Source: Lentzea albida
Lineage (GTDB): Bacteria; Actinomycetota; Actinomycetes; Mycobacteriales; Pseudonocardiaceae
Assembly: GCF_900111005.1 (NCBI RefSeq)
Contig: NZ_FOFV01000022.1
Location: 1-64,000, forward strand
Length of the DNA: 64,000 nt
Direction: 5' to 3'
A program made the position numbers and the translations under genes. Numbering within the stretch: the stretch's first letter is position 1; each line of letters begins with the position of its first letter. Below are positions 1 to 7,917 of this stretch, piece by piece. Below the pieces are notes generated by a model, which ran no database searches, was not told where the DNA came from, and saw nothing but the letters and a program-made list of their open reading frames with translations.

Positions 1-465
1 TGGACCCCGGACCGCAACGCCGGGTTCTCGAGCTGCGACCCCGGCCGGATCTACCTGCCGGTGATCATGGACCCGGTCTACGGCTACCAGGGCCTCAACG
101 TCGAGGCGCAGACGCGCAGCCAGTCGTCGCTGCTCAACTGGACGCGGCACATGATCGAGGTCCGCAAGCGGCACCGGGCGTTCGGCCACGGCGACTTCAC
201 CGAGCTCGGGGCGTCGAACCCGACCGTGCTCGCCTACCAGCGCACGCTCGGCTCCGACGTCGTGCTCTGCGTCAACAACCTCTCCCGCTTCCCGCAGCCC
301 GTCGAGCTCGACCTGTCCGAGCACGCCGGCGCGGTGCCGGTCGAGCTCACCGGCGGGGTGCGGTTCCCCGCGATCGGGGAGCTGCCGTACCAGCTCACCC
401 TTCCCGGGCACGGCTTCTACTGGTTCCAGCTGACCTCCGACGTGGAAGGTGGAGACAAGAAGTGA
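1..465 (+). CDS. treS: Trehalose synthase TreS, C-terminal part
   Basis: The window opens inside this gene; about 154 C-terminal residues of a roughly 600-residue protein are present. The frame is open from base 1 and starts WTPDRNAGFSSCDPGR, the late GH13 barrel segment of trehalose synthases, followed by VIMDPVYGYQ and a beta-rich C-terminal domain with LPGHGFYWFQL. TreS interconverts trehalose and maltose in the cytoplasm. The stop overlaps the GTG of the maltokinase gene (GTGA), so the two are translationally coupled. This supports the TreS-maltokinase route from trehalose to maltose 1-phosphate, the GlgE substrate. The catalytic half lies outside the window. Confidence 0.95.
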   Translation, partial: WTPDRNAGFSSCDPGRIYLPVIMDPVYGYQGLNVEAQTRSQSSLLNWTRHMIEVRKRHRAFGHGDFTELGASNPTVLAYQRTLGSDVVLCVNNLSRFPQPVELDLSEHAGAVPVELTGGVRFPAIGELPYQLTLPGHGFYWFQLTSDVEGGDKK

Positions 466-1823
466 CGACGAGCGAGGCCGTCGAGGTCCTGCCGGCGCCG
501 GATCAGCTGGAACGCTGGCTCAGGTCGCAGCACTGGTTCCGCGGCCGCGGGCCGGTCACGTGCGAACGCGCGACCGTCCTGCGCGACGGTGATCCGACGC
601 TGGTCCACGTGGTGCTGGCCGGGGACGGGCGCCGGTACCAGCTGCTGCTGGGCCTGCGCGACGAGCTGCCGGAGCGGCTGGTGCACGCGCGGATCGGCAC
701 CGCGGGTGACCGGGCCGTGTACGAGGCGGTGTACGACCCGGAGCTGACCGCCGCGCTGCTCGACCACTTCGAGGAGTCCGCGGAGGTGGACGGGCTGCGG
801 TTCCGCGGCGCGCTGCCACCTCGGTACACCGACGCGCCCGTCGGACGGCCGTTCCCGGGGCCGCAGCGCAACTGCTCGATCGTCTACGGCCAGCGGCACG
901 TGCTGAAGTTCTTCCGCGTGCTGGAGCCCGGCGACAACCCGGAACTGGTGCTGCACGACGCCCTGCACTCGGTGGGCGACCCGCACATCGCGGCTCCGCA
1001 GGGTGCGCTCGAGTCCGAACTGGACGGTGTGCGCACGACGTTCGCCGTGCTGCACGAGTTCGTGCCGCTCGGCGCGCTGGGCTGGCCGATGGCCACCGCC
1101 AGCGTGCGGGACTTCCTCGCGGGCCCCGGTGAGGACCCGCAGGCCGCGGGCGGGGACTTCGCCGCCGAGGCGCGCCGGTTGGGTCTCGCCGTCGCGCGCG
1201 TGCACGCCGACCTGCGCGACTCGCTCGGCGAGCAGACCGCCGGGCCGGACGACGAGGTCGAGTTCGTCGGCGCCCTGCACCGCCGCCTGGACGACGCACT
1301 GGCCTGGGTGCCCGCGCTGGCCCCGTTCGAGGCGGGTCTCCGCGCCCGGTACGACGCCGTGCTGGAGGCGGGGGAACCGATCCGGCTGCAGCGGGTCCAC
1401 GGAGACCTGCACCTGGGACAGGTGCTGCGGTCGCCGCACACGTGGGTGCTCGTGGACTTCGAGGGAGAACCGCACGGCGGCGCGGCGGAGCGCGTCCGGC
1501 CGCGTCCCGCGGCGCACGACGTGGCCACCGCGTTGCGGTCGTTGCACTACGCGGCCTCGCAGCTGCTGGTGGGCGCGGACGACGTGGCCGGCCTGCTGCC
1601 GAGGGCCGCGAAATGGCTGGCGCGCAACAGGAAGGCGTTCTGCGACGGGTACGTCGAGCTGTCGCCGGAGTTCCGGCTCGACGGCGCGCTGCTGGCGGCC
1701 GTCGAGCTGGACCGCGCCGTGCTCGAGGTGTGCCACGAGCAGCGCTTCCGCCCGGAGTGGGTGGTGATCCCGCTGTCCGCGATCGCGGAGGCGGTGACCG
1801 GGGAGCCGGCCTGGCCGGTGTGA
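462..1823 (+). CDS. mak: Maltokinase (Mak/Pep2)
   Basis: 453 residues, the usual length. It phosphorylates maltose with ATP to maltose 1-phosphate for GlgE-dependent alpha-glucan synthesis. It has an N-terminal cap region (RSQHWFRGRG) and an aminoglycoside-phosphotransferase-like C lobe with HGDLHLGQ (catalytic loop) and VLVDFEGEP (metal-binding DFE). The GTG start overlaps the treS stop and has GGTGGAG a few bases upstream. A strong hairpin follows directly, so the operon ends here; the branching enzyme glgB, often next in actinobacteria, is absent. Confidence 0.95.
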   Translation: MTTSEAVEVLPAPDQLERWLRSQHWFRGRGPVTCERATVLRDGDPTLVHVVLAGDGRRYQLLLGLRDELPERLVHARIGTAGDRAVYEAVYDPELTAALLDHFEESAEVDGLRFRGALPPRYTDAPVGRPFPGPQRNCSIVYGQRHVLKFFRVLEPGDNPELVLHDALHSVGDPHIAAPQGALESELDGVRTTFAVLHEFVPLGALGWPMATASVRDFLAGPGEDPQAAGGDFAAEARRLGLAVARVHADLRDSLGEQTAGPDDEVEFVGALHRRLDDALAWVPALAPFEAGLRARYDAVLEAGEPIRLQRVHGDLHLGQVLRSPHTWVLVDFEGEPHGGAAERVRPRPAAHDVATALRSLHYAASQLLVGADDVAGLLPRAAKWLARNRKAFCDGYVELSPEFRLDGALLAAVELDRAVLEVCHEQRFRPEWVVIPLSAIAEAVTGEPAWPV

Positions 1824-1830
1824 CGGCTTT

Positions 1831-1862
1831 CGAGGGGCGCCACGGGTTCGTGGCGCCCCTCG
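1831..1862 (+). terminator. Hairpin terminator after maltokinase
   Basis: Perfect 12-bp inverted repeat cgaggggcgcca / tggcgcccctcg around an 8-nt loop, starting 8 bp after the mak stop. No U-tract, as is usual in actinomycetes. Confidence 0.8.
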
Positions 1863-2003
1863 GCTGTCAGCTCGCGGCGACCTTCTCGCGGAGGTGCCCG
1901 GACGGCAGCGCGTCGCGGCCGGGGTCGGCGGGCAGCGTGCGATCAGCTTGTCCTGGACATGATCCGGCCGGGGCGTTGACCTGGTCGTTCGGCTTCGCAG
2001 ACC

Positions 2004-4145
2004 ATGAGAGCGTTCCCACGAGCGTCGGGGAGTGTGGTCGGGGTGCTGAACGTCTTCGTGGCCGTCCTGATGGTGCTGGCGCCGGTCTCCGCGCCGCCGG
2101 GTTCGTCGCCCACCAGTCCACCGAACGGCAGCGCGCTGCCCAGCAGGCCACCGACCGGCAGCGCCTCAGCGGGCAGCCCGCCGTCCGTCAGCGTCCACCC
2201 GAGCACCTCACCGGGCAGCCCGCCGTCCGTCAGCGTCCACCCGAGCACCTCACCGGGCAGCCCGCCGTCCGTCAGCGTCCACCCGAGCACCTCACCGGGC
2301 AGCCCGCCGTCCGTCAGCGTCCACCCGAGCACCTCACCGGGCAGCCCGCCGTCCGTCAGCGTCCACCCGAGCACCTCACCGGGCAGCCCACCCAGCTCGT
2401 CGCCGATCACCGCTGCGGCGGTGGTGTGCGTGCTGTCCTGCGACACCCTCGACCCCTCCCAGGCCGCCCAGGAGACCTTCCCCGTGCCGGAGAAGCAGAT
2501 CAACGGCCGCCGCCTGGTGCTGCACGTCTCCGACCGCGACGGCATGGCGTGGGGCAGCATCGACAACGGCGTCACCGGCGACTCGGTGTGGCTCGACCGG
2601 TCGTGGGACGGCGGAGCCAGCTGGGAGGGGCTGCTGGGCCCGGCGAGCATCCCGGGCACGTGGACCGGCACCAGGACCCTCATGTACAACGTCACCGACC
2701 CCGGCCACCACCGGCGCGGCCTGATCCGCGCGTGCGGTGACGCCGCGGCGGTGACGTGCACCGACTGGATCTACCCCACCGTGTGCGACGTGCTGTGCGA
2801 CCGGACGAGCGCCGCCCAGGCCAGTGGTGATCTGCAGCCGGTGCCGCCCACCACGTTGTTCGGCAGGGTCATCCGGCTGCACACCGACGCGAACGGGATG
2901 GCGTGGGGGAGTGTCGAGGCCGGCGGGCCGGGGGACGAGGTGTGGCTCGACCGCTCGTGGGACGGCGGTGCGAGCTGGCCCGGCGGGTCGTCGCTCGGGC
3001 GGACCGCCACGCCCGCGGGAGGTGTGTCGACGCGGACCACCATGTTCGCCACCAGGGATCCGCGTGGACGTCACTTCGGCGGGGCCGTGCGGGCGTGCGG
3101 CAGGGAGGCGGCGCACCAGGAGGGCAGTTGCACGGCGTGGGCGCGTCCGGTGCCGACGAGGACGCGTGCCGCCGCTGACGCACTCCTGTACTCCTACGAC
3201 CCGACGACCGCCTGGTGGCCGACGAGCTGGTGGAACTCGGCGACGACGCTGTCGGCGGTGATGGACTCCGGGATCCGCGACCACGACTGGGTCATCGCGC
3301 GCACGTTCGACGTGAACCGCGGCCCGTTCGCGGCGGGGCAGCGCGGCACCGACCCGATCGAGGGCGACTTCATCAGCCGTTCCATCGACGACAGCGCCTG
3401 GTGGGGTCTCACCTGGGTGGCCGCCTACGACGTCACCGGCGACCAGCGCTACCTGACGACGGCCACCACGATCGCGGCCTACGTGCACCAGTACTGGGAC
3501 ACCAGGACGTGCGGCGGTGGGGTGTGGTGGGACCGGGAACGCACCTACAAGAACGCTGTCACGAACGGCCAGTACCTGCGCCTGACCGCGGCGATCCACC
3601 GCCGCACCGCCGGCGACACCCTGTGGCTGCACCGCGCCCGCACCGCCGCCGACTGGTACCTCGGTAGCGGGCTGATCGGCTCGGCGGGTCTCGTCAACGA
3701 CGGTCTCACCGGCGACTGCCGCAACAACGGCCAGACGGTGTGGACCTACAACCAGGGGCTGGGCGTCGGCGGGTTCCTCGAGGTGTGGCGCGCCACGGGC
3801 GACACCCGCTACCTCGACGCCGCGAAGCGCCTGGCGGACTCGGCCATCGCGAGCCCGGTGCTGACGCGGGGCGGCGTGCTCACCGAGTCCTGCGACGTCG
3901 GCACGAGCTCGTGCGACGACAACCAGAAGCAGTTCAAAGGCATCTTCATGCGCTACCTGAACGACCTCGCGAAGGCGACGAACTCCGCCGCGTACCAACG
4001 GTTCGCGCGCCAGCAGTCCGACTCGGTCTGGACCGCGGACCGGGACGCGCTGAACCGCATCGGGCAGCGCTGGGCCGGGGGCAGCCCGAACCAGCAGGAC
4101 TGGCGCACGCAGGCGAGCGGCCTGAACGCAGTGATCGGGACCTAG
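2004..4145 (+). CDS. Secreted GH76 family (alpha-1,6-mannanase-like) hydrolase
   Basis: 713 residues. A signal peptide (hydrophobic VVGVLNVFVAVLMVLAPVSA) is followed by a Ser/Pro linker with five identical 14-residue repeats (about residues 57-126). Then come two homologous modules of about 100 residues, each with DGMAWGS or NGMAWGS, VWLDRSWDGGASW and paired cysteines (about 140-240 and 255-375), possibly for carbohydrate or wall binding. The C-terminal 330 residues are GH76-like, with the Asp-Asp catalytic pair at about 462-463 in SRSIDDSAWWGL. GH76 enzymes cut alpha-1,6-mannan. The ATG at 2004 gives a good signal peptide but has no clear ribosome site. Substrate is inferred from the family; a GH38 mannosidase locus lies 29 kb away. 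Confidence 0.85.
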   Translation: MRAFPRASGSVVGVLNVFVAVLMVLAPVSAPPGSSPTSPPNGSALPSRPPTGSASAGSPPSVSVHPSTSPGSPPSVSVHPSTSPGSPPSVSVHPSTSPGSPPSVSVHPSTSPGSPPSVSVHPSTSPGSPPSSSPITAAAVVCVLSCDTLDPSQAAQETFPVPEKQINGRRLVLHVSDRDGMAWGSIDNGVTGDSVWLDRSWDGGASWEGLLGPASIPGTWTGTRTLMYNVTDPGHHRRGLIRACGDAAAVTCTDWIYPTVCDVLCDRTSAAQASGDLQPVPPTTLFGRVIRLHTDANGMAWGSVEAGGPGDEVWLDRSWDGGASWPGGSSLGRTATPAGGVSTRTTMFATRDPRGRHFGGAVRACGREAAHQEGSCTAWARPVPTRTRAAADALLYSYDPTTAWWPTSWWNSATTLSAVMDSGIRDHDWVIARTFDVNRGPFAAGQRGTDPIEGDFISRSIDDSAWWGLTWVAAYDVTGDQRYLTTATTIAAYVHQYWDTRTCGGGVWWDRERTYKNAVTNGQYLRLTAAIHRRTAGDTLWLHRARTAADWYLGSGLIGSAGLVNDGLTGDCRNNGQTVWTYNQGLGVGGFLEVWRATGDTRYLDAAKRLADSAIASPVLTRGGVLTESCDVGTSSCDDNQKQFKGIFMRYLNDLAKATNSAAYQRFARQQSDSVWTADRDALNRIGQRWAGGSPNQQDWRTQASGLNAVIGT
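2171..2380 (+). repeat. Five identical 42-bp tandem repeats (coding VNTR)
   Basis: Five consecutive 42-bp units starting at 2171, 2213, 2255, 2297 and 2339, identical by eye, followed by a truncated sixth start (gggcagccca). Each encodes GSPPSVSVHPSTSP in the linker of the GH76 protein. The length is a multiple of three, so changes in copy number keep the frame. Confidence 0.97.
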
Positions 4146-4154
4146 GACAGCGGC

Positions 4155-4160
4155 TAGGGT
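4155..4160 (+). promoter_or_regulatory. -10 box TAGGGT, leaderless start
   Basis: TAGGGT lies exactly 7 nt before GTG 4168. The same spacing recurs before several other genes here (16024, 27742, 30740, 37866), typical of leaderless actinobacterial transcripts. It decides the start of the following gene. Confidence 0.6.
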
Positions 4161-4167
4161 CGTGACC

Positions 4168-5160
4168 GTGGATCGCATCGCGGGATCGTTGTACGGGTTG
4201 GCCTTCGGGGACGCGCTCGGCAAGCCGACGGAGTTCCTGACCGTCGCGGAGATCGACGAGATGTTCGGTCCGTCCGGACCGGACGACCTGGACGGCGACC
4301 CCGCGCTGGTCACCGACGACACGCAGATGGCGCTCGCCGTCGCGTGGGCGCTGCACGATGCCGACAGCTACACCGCGGACGCGCTCGAACCACGGCTGCG
4401 GGAACGTTTCATCGCCTGGGCACACAGCCCGGAGAACGACCGCGCGCCCGGCATGACGTGCCTGCGTGCGATCGGCGGACTGGCGGAGGGGCAGCCGTGG
4501 GTCGAGGCGACCGTCGAGGAGTCCAAGGGGTGCGGCGCGAACATGCGCGTGACGCCGGTGGGCCTGCTGCCCGGTCTCGACCTGGACGTGCTGGCCGGGG
4601 TGTCGCAGCTGCAGGCCGCGATGACCCACGGCCACCCCACGGCCCTGGCCGCGTCCGAACTCACCGCGTACGCGACGCGTCTGCTGGTCGACGGCCTTGA
4701 TCTGGCCGACGTGCCCGCCGCTCTGCTGGCCCGCTGCCGTGACCAGCGCTCGACCTACCGGGAGGAGTGGCTGGGGTCGTTGTGGAAGGTGCCGGGAGCC
4801 ACCGCACCGGCCCGCTTCATCGCCCGCGGCTGGGACGAGTGCGTCGAGGCCCTGGAGCAGTTGGTGGCTGCGCTCGAGAAGCCGGACGACGGGCAGGACG
4901 CGTGCCTGGCCACCGGCGAGGCCTGGATCGCGGAGGAGGCACTGGCAACGGGCCTGTACTGCGCGATCCGGCACGCCGACGACCCGGTGCGGGCGCTCGT
5001 GCGGGCCGCCCGGACCAGTGGCGACTCCGACTCGATCGCCGCGCTGGCCGGGGCGTTCGCCGGTGCCGCGCACGGGCTGGAGGCGTGGCCCGCGGACTGG
5101 GTCGCCCGCATCGAATACGCGGACCAGTTGGCGGCGCTCAGCGCTGGTGGACGAGTCTAG
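4168..5160 (+). CDS. ADP-ribosylglycohydrolase family protein
   Basis: About 330 residues, the normal family length. Signature motifs: GLAFGDALGKPTEF near the N terminus, DDTQMA, and SGDSDSIAALAGA near the C terminus; the aspartates and Thr bind the binuclear magnesium centre in DraG/ARH3-type enzymes, which remove ADP-ribose from proteins or ADP-ribosylated small molecules. GTG 4168 is preferred because of the TAGGGT box 7 nt upstream; GTG 4162 would add two residues. It stands alone between the GH76 gene and the convergent ESX-type operon. The target is unknown. Confidence 0.9.
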   Translation: MDRIAGSLYGLAFGDALGKPTEFLTVAEIDEMFGPSGPDDLDGDPALVTDDTQMALAVAWALHDADSYTADALEPRLRERFIAWAHSPENDRAPGMTCLRAIGGLAEGQPWVEATVEESKGCGANMRVTPVGLLPGLDLDVLAGVSQLQAAMTHGHPTALAASELTAYATRLLVDGLDLADVPAALLARCRDQRSTYREEWLGSLWKVPGATAPARFIARGWDECVEALEQLVAALEKPDDGQDACLATGEAWIAEEALATGLYCAIRHADDPVRALVRAARTSGDSDSIAALAGAFAGAAHGLEAWPADWVARIEYADQLAALSAGGRV

Positions 5161-5185
5161 GGTTGGTCCCGCACCACCCCGTGCG

Positions 5186-5629
5186 TCAGAAGGCGTCCTC
5201 GGTGAAGTCGCTCGGCGCGTCGTCGTCGTAGTCCCCGCGCGCCCGCCGGGGCCGCTGCTGACCCGCCGCGACGACCTCGTCGGGGTCCTGCCCCTCCTTG
5301 ATCGCCGTGTAGGCCCGCTTCAGCGACGGCATGCTGGTCTGCATGGCGCGCTGCACGTCGGGATCACCCACGGCCCTGCCGGAGGCGATGTCCTGCCAGG
5401 ACAACGCGCCTGCGTCGACCTTGCGCTGCAGGTCCTTCAACGCGTTGGGCGCGTCCTTGGAGCGGGCGAACTTCTCGATCTCGGCGACGTCCGCGGGGGA
5501 CAGCTCGCCGCCGCGGGTCTGCACCCTGGACGCTTCGAGCGCGACCTTCTCCAGGCGCGCGCCCCTCGCGTCGAGATCCTGTTGCCACGTCTGCAACTGC
5601 TGCCGGGCGCTGTCGTACGGGAACGTCAT
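5186..5629 (-). CDS. Small helical protein, third gene of ESX-type operon
   Basis: 147 residues, charged, largely helical (QQLQTWQQDLDARGARLEKVALEA), ending in an acidic tail (DYDDDAPSDFTEDAF). No signal peptide or membrane segment. Its ATG overlaps the stop of the WXG100-like gene (ATGA). I do not recognise a family. Position and size suggest an accessory or partner of the type VII substrate encoded upstream; this is inference from context only. Confidence 0.75.
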   Translation of the reverse strand: MTFPYDSARQQLQTWQQDLDARGARLEKVALEASRVQTRGGELSPADVAEIEKFARSKDAPNALKDLQRKVDAGALSWQDIASGRAVGDPDVQRAMQTSMPSLKRAYTAIKEGQDPDEVVAAGQQRPRRARGDYDDDAPSDFTEDAF

Positions 5630-6513
5630 TGCGCACCGCCCGAGGTGGCAGGAGTGCTTTGCTGCCAGTGCTCGTCCTCTTGCGTGCCCTTGAGCTTGGT
5701 GCGCGTCTTGTACCCGTTCTTGGCCACGCCCCACGCGCCGCTGCCCACGGCGGACACGCCGTCGCCCAGCTTCTCCTTGCCGTCCTGCCAGGTGTCGACC
5801 ACGTCGAAGAAGTCGTTGACATCACGCACGTCGGGGATGCGCGAGAGCGCCGTGCCCATCAGCTTGATGCCGTTGATCATGCCCTGGACGCCCTCGATGA
5901 GCGTCTGCATGGACTGGATCAGCTTGCGCACCTGGTCGACGATGTTGACGACGTCGTAGACCATCCACACGGCACGGCCCCAGCCGACGATCGGGATCCA
6001 CGCCGTCATCGCGGCCTTCATGAGCTTGTCGCAGATCTTGTCGAGCAGGGTGAGCGCGAGCTTCGCGGCCGAGCGGCACGAGCTCGCCATGTTCTTGAAG
6101 CGGTCGCCGATGAACTTCGCGACCTGCGAGTCCCACTCGATCGCCGTGGTCCACGTGCGGCGCATGCGGTTCTCGAAGCTCTGCGCGGCGCCGCCGTCCC
6201 AGCTCGGCGCGAGCTCCTCGATGCCGTTGTTCACGTTGTGCCGCACGTTGTCCAGCGCCTTGGCGACCCTGTCCCACGCGGCGGCGTTCGCGTCGATCTT
6301 CTCGAAGTCGCCCGCCAGCGGCATGACCAGGTCGCGCACCAGGTCGTCGCCGGTGACCTGCTGGTAGATCCAGTTGACGCCCTGGATCTTCCAGCCGGCG
6401 GCCTCGATCAGCTCCTTGACCGTCTGCCGGCCGGGGCGGTTCTCGGGGGTGGCGCGCAGGGCGACGCCCGGGTCCTCGACGTCCTGGTAACCGTTGCAGA
6501 CCCCGGCGCTCAT
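5626..6513 (-). CDS. WXG100-superfamily type VII secretion target
   Basis: 295 residues. The N-terminal half carries a helical-hairpin pattern with a WxG-like turn (LAPSWDGGAAQSF, about residues 100-112), then amphipathic helices and a glycine/hydrophobic segment (AMTAWIPIVGWGRAVWMVYD), a common layout for large WXG100-related exported proteins. It overlaps the upstream EspC-like gene by 4 bp (ATGA) and is overlapped by the next gene. No EccC/EccD secretion machinery is in the window, so export would need ESX genes elsewhere. Confidence 0.8.
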   Translation of the reverse strand: MSAGVCNGYQDVEDPGVALRATPENRPGRQTVKELIEAAGWKIQGVNWIYQQVTGDDLVRDLVMPLAGDFEKIDANAAAWDRVAKALDNVRHNVNNGIEELAPSWDGGAAQSFENRMRRTWTTAIEWDSQVAKFIGDRFKNMASSCRSAAKLALTLLDKICDKLMKAAMTAWIPIVGWGRAVWMVYDVVNIVDQVRKLIQSMQTLIEGVQGMINGIKLMGTALSRIPDVRDVNDFFDVVDTWQDGKEKLGDGVSAVGSGAWGVAKNGYKTRTKLKGTQEDEHWQQSTPATSGGAQ

Positions 6514-6875
6514 CTGCCGACCCCCAGAACTCTTTCGAGCCAGGACGGGGGCTCCATCTTCCCGCCCGCGGTGTCGATCAGGCAGACGCCGATGTGATCT
6601 GCCTTCTCGTAGGCGTCCGCCGACTTGACGAGTGCTTCGGCGTCCTGCGCCATCTTCTTGTTCGCGGCCTCGAGGGTCTCGTCGTAGAGCCGCGCGACCC
6701 CGACGACGACGGGGTCGAGCAGCGACAGCAGCCCGGTGAACCCGGACGTGTCCCCGCCCTGGACGACCGCGTGCTCGCGGATCGTCAGGAAGTGCTCGGC
6801 CTGCCGTTCGAGCAACCCGCTGTAGCCGCGCAGCTCGTCCGGTACCACGTGGAACTTCTCTCCCATGGCGGTCAT
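6510..6875 (-). CDS. EspC-like ESX secretion-associated protein
   Basis: 121 residues, predicted as two long helices with a central break. It resembles the actinobacterial EspC/DUF2580 type: FHVVPDELRGYSGLLERQAEH, a Gly-rich turn near residue 40, then LYDETLEAANKKMAQDAEAL and YEKADHIG. Start chosen at ATG 6875 because GGGGAGG lies 8 nt upstream; an internal ATG at 6866 is less well placed. First gene of a three-gene unit coupled by 4-bp overlaps. Confidence 0.8.
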   Translation of the reverse strand: MTAMGEKFHVVPDELRGYSGLLERQAEHFLTIREHAVVQGGDTSGFTGLLSLLDPVVVGVARLYDETLEAANKKMAQDAEALVKSADAYEKADHIGVCLIDTAGGKMEPPSWLERVLGVGR

Positions 6876-7000
6876 GACGCCTGCCTCCCCTCCGAGGTTT
6901 CCGTGCCGTCCGGACCGGCGGGCGCCCCGTGCCACCCCCTGCCGGGGGTAGGACCGGGCAGGTCTGGTTGCCGTGACCGTCCTCGGACACGGTCGAACAC

Positions 7001-7897
7001 ATGGATGACAAGCTGACCTTGGGTGACGTCGAGATCACCCGGATCGTCGAGTACGCCGGATCGGTGCGGATGAGCCCGGCCGAGTTCTTCCCGGACAAAG
7101 GAGGGTACGACTCCGAGGACCTGCTCGTCCCGGACTTCTACGATCCCGCGACGAACGAGTGCCGGGCCGCGGTCCAGACGTGGCTGCTGCGCAGCGGGGG
7201 ACGCACGGTCCTGGTCGACACCGGCGTCGGCAACCACAAGGAACGTCCCTACGCGCCGGTGTGGAGCCGCCTCGACACCGGGTTCCTCGACGACCTCGCC
7301 CGTGCCGGCGTGCGGCCGGAGGATGTCGACGTCGTGGTCAACACGCACCTGCACATCGACCACGTCGGCTGGAACACCCGCCTCGACGGGCGCGAGTGGG
7401 TGCCGACCTTCCCGAACGCCACCTACCTGATGCCGCGGCGGGACTTCGAGTTCTGGAACCCGGCCAACGAGCACACCTCGGTGTTCGGGCGCGGCAACCA
7501 GAACGTCTTCGAGGACAGCGTCGCGCCCGTGGTCGAGGCGGGGCTCGTGGAGCTGTGGGACGACAGCCACCGGATCGACGGCGACCTGCGGCTCGAGCTC
7601 GCCGCCGGGCACACCCCTGGGTCGTCGGTCGTCGTGCTCGAGTCGCGGGACGACAAGGCGCTGTTCGTGGGCGACCTGGTCCACAGCCCCCTGCAGGTCC
7701 TGCACCCCGACGTGAACTCGTGCTTCTGCGAGGACCCGGTGCAGGCGCGTGCCACGCGGCGCCGGTTGTTCGGGCGGGCCGAGGACGAGAGGGCACTGGT
7801 GTTCCCCGCGCACTTCGGCGGACACGGCGCGGTGCAGGTGAAGCGGGCCGGGACCGGTTTCGAAGTCCAGGGCTGGGCCGGGTTCTCCCGCGTCTGA
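7001..7897 (+). CDS. MBL-fold metallo-hydrolase, lactonase-like
   Basis: 298 residues. The metallo-beta-lactamase motif HLHIDH (residues 116-121) is complete, with further ligands in AAGHTPGSS, the Asp of LFVGDLVHS and FPAHFGGHG. Layout and length fit the branch that includes quorum-quenching N-acyl-homoserine lactonases, but many members have other ester or lactone substrates. Cytoplasmic (no signal peptide). Twenty bases separate it from the carboxylesterase, so they are probably cotranscribed. Confidence 0.88.
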   Translation: MDDKLTLGDVEITRIVEYAGSVRMSPAEFFPDKGGYDSEDLLVPDFYDPATNECRAAVQTWLLRSGGRTVLVDTGVGNHKERPYAPVWSRLDTGFLDDLARAGVRPEDVDVVVNTHLHIDHVGWNTRLDGREWVPTFPNATYLMPRRDFEFWNPANEHTSVFGRGNQNVFEDSVAPVVEAGLVELWDDSHRIDGDLRLELAAGHTPGSSVVVLESRDDKALFVGDLVHSPLQVLHPDVNSCFCEDPVQARATRRRLFGRAEDERALVFPAHFGGHGAVQVKRAGTGFEVQGWAGFSRV

Positions 7898-7917
7898 CCG
7901 TCCTTTGTGGAGGAATG

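Noticed and set aside
2171..2380. CRISPR-like array
   Set aside because: The units are contiguous with no unique spacers and are in frame in a secreted protein.
1943..2761. Minus-strand frame with GEVLGWTLTD-type repeats opposite the GH76 gene
   Set aside because: It is the antisense of the 42-bp repeat; the plus frame has signal peptide and domain homology.
5186..6875. Toxin-immunity pair
   Set aside because: No toxin domain or immunity-type sequence was recognised; only ESX-type substrate features.
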